From NCBI GenBank assembly GCA_047630175.1, contig JBLHVI010000033.1, positions 1 to 36,715 of the forward strand: a DNA stretch of 36,715 nt, written 5' to 3'. The position numbers were made by a program, and so were the translations under genes. Of the stretch, positions 8,585 to 16,442 are shown piece after piece. This DNA comes from UBA4582 sp047630175. GTDB taxonomy: Bacteria; Pseudomonadota; Gammaproteobacteria; Pseudomonadales; Azotimanducaceae. The notes under the pieces were generated by a model. That model was given only the letters and a program-made list of their open reading frames with translations. It ran no database searches and was not told the origin of the DNA. Every line of letters starts with the position of its first letter. Position 1 is the first letter of the stretch.

Positions 8585-8830
8585 ACCAGCCGCTATGAAA
8601 ATGCCTTCCTCAATACTTACCTCAACATAAGCAGGCTCCTCGTAGCCCCCTCAATAGTTACTTTTGTCGGGTCCTTTTCGGCCACGCCTTTGACTTTTTT
8701 TTAGACTCCGTACCAGGGAAGGGCGAACTCTTGATCTAGCGACTATAGTTACACGATAGCCCGCCATCGCGAGCGATCATTCACTCTCAATTCACCTTAC
8801 ATTGGTGGCTTCACGGCCAATTACGCACCT
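8585..8830. other. Intergenic region upstream of lapG
   Basis: 246 bp with no supported gene. It holds a T-rich run near 8692-8702 without a clear hairpin and the short perfect palindrome ATCGCGAGCGAT at about 8766. It should carry the lapG-lapD promoter, but I see no -35/-10 pair that I would defend. Confidence 0.4.
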
Positions 8831-9520
8831 ATGGCACTGTTGTTTGTCAGGCCGTCGCAAAATGCGCACGTCGTTCAGCGCACTGGCTATATTTTAGTTT
8901 GCTTATGGCTGGCCGGCACTGCGGTGGCCGGTGGACTCGGTATCACAACCGAAATGCTGGCAATGGTGGCGAGTGAGTACGGCCGCAGTGCACGCGGACG
9001 GGTGATCGAATGGCAGAGTTTAATTGACAACAATATGGCCGCAAGTGAACTGGACAAGCTTCGCGCCGTCAACCGCTTCTTCAATCGAAATCGATTTCTG
9101 ACAGATCTTGAGCATTGGCACAAGGAAGACTATTGGGCAACGCCCATCGAATTTATTAGCACCAAAGGTGGCGATTGCGAGGATTTCGCCATCGCCAAAT
9201 ACATCACGCTCAGAGCGCTGGAAATTCCTGACGAGAAACTTAGAATTACATACGTCAAATCGCTGAGACTGAATCAGGCCCATATGGTATTGACCTATTA
9301 CTCGTCTCCAAGAGACGTGCCCCTGGTACTGGACAACCTCATCATGGAAATAAAGCCCGCCGACAGACGTACTGACCTGGAACCTGTCTACAGCTTTAAC
9401 GGTGACGGCTTGTGGACGGCAAAAATGCGCGGCGAGGGTCAGCGTGTGGGTGGCCCCGAGGATTTAGATATGTGGCGAGATTTCATTGGACGAATGCAGC
9501 GAGAAAAGGACCTAAAATGA
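8831..9520 (+). CDS. lapG: LapG-type periplasmic cysteine protease (transglutaminase-like)
   Basis: LapG cleaves the N-terminus of large RTX adhesins (LapA type), releasing biofilm cells when c-di-GMP is low. The 229-residue protein has an N-terminal signal or anchor segment (about 18-34) and then the bacterial transglutaminase-like cysteine protease domain. The catalytic triad is visible as Cys116 in KGGDCEDFAIAKY, His151 in NQAHMVLTYY and Asp168 in LVLDNL. The conserved W(x)12-FF and YWATPIEF segments are also present. Its stop overlaps the start of lapD (ATGA at 9517-9520), which shows translational coupling to its own inhibitor/receptor. The substrate adhesin and its type I secretion genes are not in this window. 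Confidence 0.93.
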   Translation: MALLFVRPSQNAHVVQRTGYILVCLWLAGTAVAGGLGITTEMLAMVASEYGRSARGRVIEWQSLIDNNMAASELDKLRAVNRFFNRNRFLTDLEHWHKEDYWATPIEFISTKGGDCEDFAIAKYITLRALEIPDEKLRITYVKSLRLNQAHMVLTYYSSPRDVPLVLDNLIMEIKPADRRTDLEPVYSFNGDGLWTAKMRGEGQRVGGPEDLDMWRDFIGRMQREKDLK

Positions 9521-11472
9521 CGCTTTTACGCCAATTGATGATGGTTATTACCCTCATTTTCGTGATTCTATTTTCAGCTAACTTTGTGTTGACGGTGTAT
9601 GAGTCTCGCATTTACCTAGAGCAGCAGTTACATGCACACGCGCAGGACACGGCCACGTCGCTGGGCGTGTCAATGGCGACAGCGCTTGCCGAGTCGGACA
9701 ACGTCAATTTGGAACTCATGGCCAGCGCCGTTTTTGATAGAGGCTTCTATAAAAGTATGACGCTGATCGACCTCGACGGAAAGGTACTACTGAACAAATC
9801 CAACAACATGAACATCGACGATGTACCGTCATGGTTTATTAACTTAGTTAATTTACCCGCACCCGCCGGCCGTACCGAAATCACCAGCGGCTGGTCGCTG
9901 CTAGGCACATTGACAGTCATTGCCAACCCGGGACACGCGCAACGGGACCTGTGGCGCATCACAACGGATTATCTCTATCTTTTTTGCTTTATCGTCATCT
10001 TCAGTTATGGGCTGATCGGCCTAGTATTGCACCTTGTGCTCCGCCCGCTACTGGCTGTTGAAAAACAGGCGAACGATATCTGCGAGCGGCGTTTCACGAT
10101 CAATGAGACGACGCCCAAAACGCGAGAACTAAGGCGTGTCGTTGAGGCCATGAATCGTATGACGCTGAAGATTCGCGAAATGTTCGAGCGCCAGGTGAAG
10201 CTCACAGAAAGCTTGCGGGATGAGGCTCGCATCGATCACCTAACAGGGCTGTCAAATCGCAAGGAATTTAATGCATTAACCACGGCGCTTCTGGAGACCG
10301 AAAAGGGCGGCCCGGGACCAAGTGCCCTTATGCTAATGCAGATTAAAGATTTTGCCGACCTCAATACCACTCTTGGTCGCGATGCGGGCGATGAACTATT
10401 GAATCAGGTAGCCATGCGTCTACAGACGGCTGTCGAAGCCAGAAATGGTTCTATTTTGGCGCGTTACAATGGCGCCGACTTCGCGATTTTTTTGCCCGGT
10501 ATTAGCCTCGAGCACGCACGGGTAACACTCCAAAGTTGCTTCACGGCAGTTGCCTCATTGACAACTTTCACAGACGACACCCTCCTTGATGCTATCCATA
10601 TAGGCATGACTTTCGACAACGAACCTCAGCAGCTAGCTGGCCTGCTAACTGAGGCTGATACCGCCCTGCGAAATGCACAAAGCATTGGCCACAGCAATGC
10701 CTATTTTCTAGTGCACGGTGACCGTCAGAACCACCTCATAGACATCATCAAGCAGGCCAATGATTGGAAGCATATACTTGAACGTGCCATCGAAGACCAA
10801 CAGGTTATCTTCCATTTTCAACCGGTACTTAGGCTCCCAGACCGACAGCTTATGGCAGAGGAAGTCTACGTCCGCATTTCCCTTGATGACCAAGTTATTC
10901 AGGCCGGAGTATTTATGCCGATGGCCGAACGTTTTAACCTGTTGGCGAGCTTGGACCAACTCATCATCACCCGCGCTTTCGAAGAAATAACAACCTCATC
11001 ACCGACGCTCATCATCAACCTGTCTACGCGCTCTATTCAAGACGGACAGTTCGTCCAATGGCTAACCAGTCATATCCGCGATCATAGTGCCCTTGCCTCC
11101 AAGGTAATCTTTGAGCTGCAAGAATACGCGGTCCATCTTGCCTATGACACGATTAAGTTTCTCATTGATAGTGCCGGGCCCCTAGGCTATCGATTCTCAA
11201 TAGATCATTTTGGTCTAGGGACTGTGGCTTTTTCCTACTTGCAAAGCCTAGACGTGCACTTTATCAAGGTCGATCGCAGCTTTGTGACCGACATTGCCAA
11301 CAATACAGACAATCAGTTCTTTATTCAGTCAGTTGTCCAGATCGCGCATACCCGCGATATGCTATTGATCGCTGAAGGGGTCGAAACTGAGGGGGACTTG
11401 GCCACGCTTGAGCGCCTTGGCGTTGACGCCGCCATGGGTTACCTGCTCGGACGCCCAGGACCAAGGTCATAA
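9517..11472 (+). CDS. lapD: LapD-type c-di-GMP receptor with degenerate GGDEF and EAL domains
   Basis: An inner-membrane receptor that binds c-di-GMP in the cytosol and then sequesters LapG in the periplasm. The 651 residues read: TM1 (about 8-27); a periplasmic LapD/MoxY-type domain (about 28-148) with the SGWSLLG motif (Trp126) expected to contact LapG; TM2 (about 152-176); HAMP (about 177-230); GGDEF-like domain (about 235-400); EAL-like domain (about 415-650). Both catalytic sites are degenerate. GGDEF reads NGADF (318-322), EAL reads EEVYVR (448-453), and DDFG reads DHFG (563-566), while AEGVE (619-623) remains. This matches a binding-only receptor. The ATG at 9517 lies inside the lapG stop; the frame extends upstream into lapG and that part should be ignored. 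Confidence 0.93.
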   Translation: MTLLRQLMMVITLIFVILFSANFVLTVYESRIYLEQQLHAHAQDTATSLGVSMATALAESDNVNLELMASAVFDRGFYKSMTLIDLDGKVLLNKSNNMNIDDVPSWFINLVNLPAPAGRTEITSGWSLLGTLTVIANPGHAQRDLWRITTDYLYLFCFIVIFSYGLIGLVLHLVLRPLLAVEKQANDICERRFTINETTPKTRELRRVVEAMNRMTLKIREMFERQVKLTESLRDEARIDHLTGLSNRKEFNALTTALLETEKGGPGPSALMLMQIKDFADLNTTLGRDAGDELLNQVAMRLQTAVEARNGSILARYNGADFAIFLPGISLEHARVTLQSCFTAVASLTTFTDDTLLDAIHIGMTFDNEPQQLAGLLTEADTALRNAQSIGHSNAYFLVHGDRQNHLIDIIKQANDWKHILERAIEDQQVIFHFQPVLRLPDRQLMAEEVYVRISLDDQVIQAGVFMPMAERFNLLASLDQLIITRAFEEITTSSPTLIINLSTRSIQDGQFVQWLTSHIRDHSALASKVIFELQEYAVHLAYDTIKFLIDSAGPLGYRFSIDHFGLGTVAFSYLQSLDVHFIKVDRSFVTDIANNTDNQFFIQSVVQIAHTRDMLLIAEGVETEGDLATLERLGVDAAMGYLLGRPGPRS

Positions 11473-11505
11473 ACAGACAAAGACCCGCAGGGCATTTTTC
11501 GTTAA

Positions 11506-11530
11506 CATGGGTACATACTCTTCACCCATG
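11506..11530 (+). promoter_or_regulatory. Inverted repeat just upstream of the DUF2333 start
   Basis: Perfect 7-bp arms, CATGGGT (11506-11512) and ACCCATG (11524-11530), separated by 11 nt, end 12 bases before the GTG start at 11542 and touch the Shine-Dalgarno-like GGTGGA. It could be an operator or a hairpin affecting initiation. Seven base pairs can also arise by chance. Confidence 0.3.
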
Positions 11531-11541
11531 GTGGATCAAAC

Positions 11542-12588
11542 GTGAGCGCTATTGACAGCCTAAAAACGAAAATTTCTGACGATCTTGAGACCCAATCTTT
11601 GTCCGGCAAGCTCGGCAAAGGTCTTGGGATTATCCTCATCGCCTTATTGACGTTTATCGGTATTCTCGGTTTTCTTTGGGATAGCGAGCCAGAACAATTT
11701 GATGTTAATCAACTCGCAAGCACACTCACCAGTCAGTTAGGCGTACCCGTGGTCAGCGGCAGTACCACAGTGGCAGCCACGATAGGCTTGGCTGATAATT
11801 TGCTGCACAAACGCGGCGGTTATCTTACCAACGATATTTTGCCGCCGGGGATCTGGATGGACAACCAACCCAACTGGGAATTCGGTGTTTTGGTCCAAAT
11901 TCGAGATATGTCACGGACGCTACGCAACAACATGAGTCGCTCACAGTCACAGTCCACTGAAGATATTGGCTTGGTCACCGCTGAAAATCAATTTTACTTT
12001 GATAGCGGCAGCTGGATGCTGCCAGAAACCGAAAGTGAATACCGAAAAGGTATTACTGGCTTAGAGGACTACCTGCAACGCCTCGGTGACGAGGACCAGC
12101 AGGCAGCGCAGTTCTATGCCAGATCGGATAATCTCCGTACTTGGTTATCAGAGGTTGAAACCAGACTCGGTAGCCTGTCCCAACGTCTCAGCGCTAGTGT
12201 AGGCAAGCGCCAGCTCAACACCGCTTTGGCCGGTGACCCCGCAGCCCGCCAGTCTACCGCAACACAGCCGGATAATGAGGTAAAAACACCCTGGTCCGAA
12301 CTTGATGACGTGTTTTTTGAAGCCCGCGGCACCACGTGGGCGCTACTGCACTTGCTCAGGGCCATCGAGGTAGATTTCAAAGATGTACTACAGAAGAAGA
12401 ACGCTGTTATTAGCCTGCAGCAGATTATTCGTGAATTAGAGCCGACCCAAGAGACCCTCTGGAGTCCGATCATTTTCAATGGCGACGGTTTCGGTGTACT
12501 GGCAAACCACTCCCTCGTCATGGGTTCTCATATATCCGGCGCAAACGCAGCCCTAATAGACCTTCGCCGCCTTTTGGCAGAGGGCTGA
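11542..12588 (+). CDS. DUF2333 family membrane-anchored protein
   Basis: A 348-residue protein that I place in the DUF2333 family on overall appearance; its function is not known to me. A short cytosolic N-terminus with a Lys-rich stretch is followed by one transmembrane helix (about 29-46, IILIALLTFIGILGFLW). The rest is a soluble, mostly helical domain, presumably periplasmic, with conserved-looking segments such as KRGGYLTNDILPPGIWMDN and NWEFGVLVQIRDMSRTLRNN and a coiled-coil-like centre. The start is a GTG at 11542 with GGTGGA upstream; the ATG at 11528 runs into a stop at once. It follows lapD by 69 bp on the same strand, so cotranscription with lapGD is possible but not shown. Confidence 0.75.
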   Translation: MSAIDSLKTKISDDLETQSLSGKLGKGLGIILIALLTFIGILGFLWDSEPEQFDVNQLASTLTSQLGVPVVSGSTTVAATIGLADNLLHKRGGYLTNDILPPGIWMDNQPNWEFGVLVQIRDMSRTLRNNMSRSQSQSTEDIGLVTAENQFYFDSGSWMLPETESEYRKGITGLEDYLQRLGDEDQQAAQFYARSDNLRTWLSEVETRLGSLSQRLSASVGKRQLNTALAGDPAARQSTATQPDNEVKTPWSELDDVFFEARGTTWALLHLLRAIEVDFKDVLQKKNAVISLQQIIRELEPTQETLWSPIIFNGDGFGVLANHSLVMGSHISGANAALIDLRRLLAEG

Positions 12589-12666
12589 CAGATGGTTAAA
12601 AGCAGGCCAAGCAGCCGCTCAATCGGTCAAAATTTACCGCCCAGCGTTGTTTAACACCCCCACTAG

Positions 12667-12705
12667 TTCATCAACCTGACAGCGTTGAGGCGCTAGGTTG
12701 ATGAA
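12667..12705 (+). promoter_or_regulatory. Long hairpin upstream of hppA
   Basis: Arms TTCATCAACCT (12667-12677) and AGGTTGATGAA (12695-12705) pair perfectly over 11 bp. Inside them AGCG and CGCT (12681-12684, 12691-12694) extend the stem by 4 bp after a 3-nt bulge, leaving a 6-nt loop. No T-run follows on either strand, so it is not a standard terminator. It sits 79 bp after the DUF2333 stop and about 130 bp before hppA. A processing site, an operator or a weak terminator are all possible. Confidence 0.5.
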
Positions 12706-12832
12706 TTCAGCGATAATTAGCGGTTTTACACCGCCCCAGTCTTTTGTAGTATGTAGAGCGACCTCCGCTGCCTAAGGGATGAGAGTTGAGCGCCCATAGG
12801 GCCAAATAATAATAATCCGAACGGAATTGACT

Positions 12833-14857
12833 ATGATTGATATTACAAGCTTGCCGCCATTTTTTGGTGTGCTGGGAATGATTTGCGCCTTTATAATCTA
12901 TGTCGTTATGACCCGTTATGAGGAAGGCGGGGAAAAGATTAAGAAAATTGCTGCGGCTATCCATGAGGGCGCCATGGTGTTCATGCACAGGGAATACCGT
13001 ATGTTGGCCTTGTTTGCCGGGCCTTTATTCTTCATCATCTTGTTTTCGCCCCTGGGTTTAAACACTGCCTTATCCTTTGCTGTAGGCGCTATTTCCTCAG
13101 CTTTGGCAGGCTACCTCGGCATGTTCGCCGCTACCAAAGCCAACGTTCGCACCACTCATGCGGCTCAGACCAGTGGCGCAGCACGCGCCTTGACCGTGGC
13201 ATTTTATGGCGGCTCCGTTATGGGGCTATGCGTAGCCTCCTTGGGCCTTTTAGGTCTCGGCAGCCTGTATTGGTATTTTGGTGGTGACCCTGAAACCGCC
13301 CACGCTATCCACGGCTTTGGGATGGGCGCCTCCAGTGTTGCGCTGTTCTCGAGAGTTGGCGGCGGTATCTTCACCAAAAGTGCCGATGTGGGCGCGGATC
13401 TTGTGGGTAAGATTGAAGCCGGCATCCCTGAAGATGACCCCCGCAATCCTGGTGTTATCGCCGATAACGTCGGTGACAACGTCGGCGATGTTGCCGGGAT
13501 GGGTTCCGATATATTCGAGTCATACTGTGGCGCTATGATCGCGACTATCGCTATCGCTTCGACCATGGTGATGACCGGCGAGTTTGGCATCGAAGCGCTA
13601 GCACCAGGATCTGGTCAGCAGGCACTGATGTTTCTACCCTTGGCCCTCGCTTCATTAGGTTTGCTTTGCTCAATCCTTGGTATTTTGATCGTCCGCGCCA
13701 TGTCCAATAGCGCACCGGAAACTGCCCTGCGTATGGGTCATCAACTATCCGCGGTTGCCTTAATCATTGGCGCCTACTTCCTGACCGACTACACCGGCGT
13801 TCATATCAATGTCTGGTGGGCCGTTGTCGCGGGTACTGCCGGGGGCATCTTAATTGGCCTGGTCACGGAATATTATACCGCCAAGGGACCTGTCATACGG
13901 ATCGCCGAGTCAGGTAAAACCGGCACAGCCACTGTTATGATCACTGGCTTAGCCGTGGGCATGCAGTCAGTCGTCATTCCCATTATTACCATCAGCGCTA
14001 TTATTTACGCGTCCACAGACCTCGCCGGGTTATACGGCGTCGGCATCGCCGCGGTCGGTATGTTAGCGACGGTTGGCATGACCATGGCGCTTGATGCATA
14101 TGGTCCAGTCGCTGACAACGCCGGCGGCATCGCCGAGATGGGTGGCCTTGGAGAAGAAGTACGCAAAATTACCGACGGCCTTGATGAAGTTGGTAATACG
14201 ACGGCAGCCATTGGCAAGGGTTTTGCGATTGGTGCAGCAGCACTAGCAGCACTGGCTATTATTGCCGCCTTTGTCGAAACCATGCATGTCCATCATCCTG
14301 GCTTTACGCTAGAGTTGTCTAACCCTAAAGTATTGGTCGGCATGTTTATTGGAGGCGCACTCCCCTTTCTTATCGCGTCAATCACCATGACCGCGGTGGG
14401 TGATGCAGCGATGGAAATGATCGAGGAAATCCGACGTCAGTTCCGCGAAATCAAAGGTTTAATGGAAGGCACAGCTGATCCCGATCATGCAAAATGTGTC
14501 GATATCGCCACCAAAGCAGCGTTAAAGAAAATGATACTTCCTGGCGTCATTGCTATTGCCATGCCAGCAGTTGTCGGCTTTGGACTCGGTGGTGAGAGTC
14601 TCGGCGGCATGCTCGCCGGGGCTTTACTGGGCTGCGTTCTGCTTGCGTTGATGATGGCGAATGCCGGTGGCGCTTGGGACAACGCAAAAAAATACGTTGA
14701 GAAAGGCAATCTTGGTGGCAAAGGCTCTGATGTCCATGCCGCGGTCGTCGTGGGCGATACGGTAGGTGATCCGTTCAAAGATACGTCCGGACCAGCTATG
14801 AACATTCTGATCAACGTCATGGCTATTGTCAGCTTGGTGATTGCACCACTGCTATAG
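12833..14857 (+). CDS. hppA: Membrane-bound ion-translocating pyrophosphatase, K+-dependent type
   Basis: HppA hydrolyses PPi and pumps H+ and/or Na+ across the inner membrane. The 674-residue, many-helix protein contains the hallmark active-site motif beginning DNVGDNVGDVAGMGSD (from about residue 211) and the YYTAKGPVIRIAESGKTG segment. It also has ALDAYGPVADNAGGIAEM and the C-terminal DTVGDPFKDTSGPAMN motif. The diagnostic GNTTAAIGKG (about 454-463) has Ala where K+-independent enzymes have Lys, which predicts K+ dependence. The DVAGMGSD form of the active-site motif is what I associate with Na+-pumping members, but the pumped ion cannot be settled by eye. The ATG at 12833 has ACGGAA upstream; an in-frame TTG lies two codons earlier. 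A strong terminator follows. Confidence 0.95.
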   Translation: MIDITSLPPFFGVLGMICAFIIYVVMTRYEEGGEKIKKIAAAIHEGAMVFMHREYRMLALFAGPLFFIILFSPLGLNTALSFAVGAISSALAGYLGMFAATKANVRTTHAAQTSGAARALTVAFYGGSVMGLCVASLGLLGLGSLYWYFGGDPETAHAIHGFGMGASSVALFSRVGGGIFTKSADVGADLVGKIEAGIPEDDPRNPGVIADNVGDNVGDVAGMGSDIFESYCGAMIATIAIASTMVMTGEFGIEALAPGSGQQALMFLPLALASLGLLCSILGILIVRAMSNSAPETALRMGHQLSAVALIIGAYFLTDYTGVHINVWWAVVAGTAGGILIGLVTEYYTAKGPVIRIAESGKTGTATVMITGLAVGMQSVVIPIITISAIIYASTDLAGLYGVGIAAVGMLATVGMTMALDAYGPVADNAGGIAEMGGLGEEVRKITDGLDEVGNTTAAIGKGFAIGAAALAALAIIAAFVETMHVHHPGFTLELSNPKVLVGMFIGGALPFLIASITMTAVGDAAMEMIEEIRRQFREIKGLMEGTADPDHAKCVDIATKAALKKMILPGVIAIAMPAVVGFGLGGESLGGMLAGALLGCVLLALMMANAGGAWDNAKKYVEKGNLGGKGSDVHAAVVVGDTVGDPFKDTSGPAMNILINVMAIVSLVIAPLL

Positions 14858-14892
14858 TGTTGTGAAAAAAGCTTATAAACACGTTTAACGAT

Positions 14893-14923
14893 AAAAAAAG
14901 CGGGCCCCAGCCCGCTTTTTTTT
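14893..14923 (+). terminator. Rho-independent terminator of hppA
   Basis: Stem GCGGGC (14900-14905) / GCCCGC (14910-14915) with loop CCCA, extended by A7 on the left and T8 on the right. It lies 36 bp after the hppA stop. The symmetric A and T runs would also let it work on the minus strand. Confidence 0.92.
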
Positions 14924-14947
14924 ATACCCCGACTCAACATCCGTGGC

Positions 14948-15913
14948 ATGCTTGGCAATTGTGAACATCTGGGCCCTGCATTGAACAAGATCCTACATAT
15001 TTATCTGCTAGCCGACGCGGTCGCTTTCAATTTCAGCGCATCACAGCAACAGCTGCTGCAAAGTTTAATGCCAGACTGGACTGTGATCCTACTCCGCAAC
15101 GAGACCGAGCTCATGCAGGCACTGCCCGATATAGAGTGGCTCGATACCTGGCGTTTTGATGAGACTTGGTATGCCAAAGCCCCGCTACTCAAACAACTAT
15201 TTACGCCAGCTGCTGGGCGCGACTGGATCATGGCGGATCCACGCGGTCAGGTTAGCGTCACCCATGGCACATTCCATGGCCCCATGATTGCTGAAACGAT
15301 GCTCAGTTTAATGCTGTATTTTAATCGTCAGATGCCAAACATGCTCGCGCTGCAACAACGTCATCAATGGGATCGCAATGAACAACAGCGCTCGAGACTG
15401 CTTGGCAGCCAGACTGCGTTGATTCTTGGCTATGGCAGTATTGGTGAAACCTGTGCTCGCTATCTAACACAGTTAGGCATGCAGGTATTTGCATATCGCC
15501 GATCTGTGGTGACAGGCACAGATCCTAAATCCGGCGCGGTCTACATCGAGCCGCATAATCTCAAAATGCATCTGACCGACGCTGATCATATTATCTTATT
15601 GCTGCCTGGAGGCTCTGATACTCATGGCTTTATGCACCGAGAATACCTCAGCTTGATGAAACCCGGCGCCTGCTTGTATAACTTCGGCCGCGGCACGACC
15701 TTACTCACTGACGATTTGCTCTGGGCACTGAACAATACCGGACTGGCAGGCGCTGGGATAGACGTGACAGAGGAAGAGCCCTTGCCCGCTGACAATGAAT
15801 TGTGGGACCACCCCAACGCCGTAGTGCTACCGCATTCCGCCTGCATCTATGCTGATTATCTGACCTTACACTGCGCTGAATTGAGTAACAGCCTGAACTG
15901 TCTAGAAGGCTGA
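14948..15913 (+). CDS. D-isomer-specific 2-hydroxyacid dehydrogenase family protein
   Basis: An NAD(P)-dependent oxidoreductase that should interconvert a 2-oxoacid and its D-2-hydroxyacid (glyoxylate/hydroxypyruvate reductase-like); the substrate is unknown. The 321 residues show the Rossmann motif LILGYGSIG (159-166). The catalytic residues are Arg248 in NFGRGT, Glu277 in VTEEEPLP and His296 in LPHSAC. Short length and the YRRS segment after the second beta strand point towards the GhrA/YcdW-like branch and suggest NADPH use, which is inference. The start is uncertain: the ATG at 14948 lies just after the hppA terminator and has no clear Shine-Dalgarno, and a TTG at 14981 would also fit the family. 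It converges on the channel gene with 18 bp between the stops. Confidence 0.85.
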   Translation: MLGNCEHLGPALNKILHIYLLADAVAFNFSASQQQLLQSLMPDWTVILLRNETELMQALPDIEWLDTWRFDETWYAKAPLLKQLFTPAAGRDWIMADPRGQVSVTHGTFHGPMIAETMLSLMLYFNRQMPNMLALQQRHQWDRNEQQRSRLLGSQTALILGYGSIGETCARYLTQLGMQVFAYRRSVVTGTDPKSGAVYIEPHNLKMHLTDADHIILLLPGGSDTHGFMHREYLSLMKPGACLYNFGRGTTLLTDDLLWALNNTGLAGAGIDVTEEEPLPADNELWDHPNAVVLPHSACIYADYLTLHCAELSNSLNCLEG

Positions 15914-15931
15914 GCGCGCTCGGTACCAATG

Positions 15932-16357
15932 CTAGGGTTCATTCCAGAATCGTGTCATCTCAACATACAAGAATGAGGCCGTCCAACCGATCAATACCAG
16001 ACCCGTCAATGATTCTAGCCCCGCCGTAAAACGCAAATCCCCTAACGGTTCAATATCACCGTAGCCTAAGGACGTATAATTAGTGAACGAGAAATACACG
16101 CAGTCCAGCAGGTCACCATTGAAGTTGCCATGCAAGCCACCAAAACTCGGCCACTTCAGCATGGTGTAGTAGCCGATTCCAAATAACCAAATCTCTGCGA
16201 CATGCGCTAGCAAGGCGCCGTAGACGCCAACGACGATACGCAGTCGATGTGGAATCTTTATGCCAGGAATAAGTTTCGACAAGTGTCTAAGTATCTCGTA
16301 ATGCACAAGCACTGCGAAAGTAACCAGCAACGTGTTGATGACGTAGATTCCTAGCAC
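15932..16357 (-). CDS. Small two-helix potassium-channel-like protein
   Basis: A 141-residue inner-membrane protein of the ion-channel 2 (Ion_trans_2) type. Helices are visible at about 2-20, 42-62 and 112-132. The pore helix and selectivity filter lie before the last helix, with TNYTSLGYGD (92-101) matching the K+ filter TxxGYGD. There is no cytoplasmic RCK/TrkA or cyclic-nucleotide domain, so gating cannot be predicted. The start is a GTG at 16357 with AGGA eight bases upstream. It lies between a convergent dehydrogenase and pfp, 85 bp from the pfp stop, on the same strand as pfp. Its position near a K+-dependent-type pyrophosphatase may be coincidence. Confidence 0.8.
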   Translation of the reverse strand: MLGIYVINTLLVTFAVLVHYEILRHLSKLIPGIKIPHRLRIVVGVYGALLAHVAEIWLFGIGYYTMLKWPSFGGLHGNFNGDLLDCVYFSFTNYTSLGYGDIEPLGDLRFTAGLESLTGLVLIGWTASFLYVEMTRFWNEP

Positions 16358-16442
16358 AGTCTAGTCCTGTGATAATAGCGCCACATTGATAACGGCGGTC
16401 TGCACCGAGGCGCTCTAACCTGAAAGCGCCATCGCTAAACGG

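Noticed and set aside
9412..9516. Upstream extension of lapD
   Set aside because: It overlaps the lapG 3' end in another frame; the ATG at 9517 is directly before a membrane helix as in LapD proteins.
13204..13590. Minus-strand open frame of 128 codons
   Set aside because: Antisense to the most conserved part of hppA; Pro/Ser-rich shadow composition.
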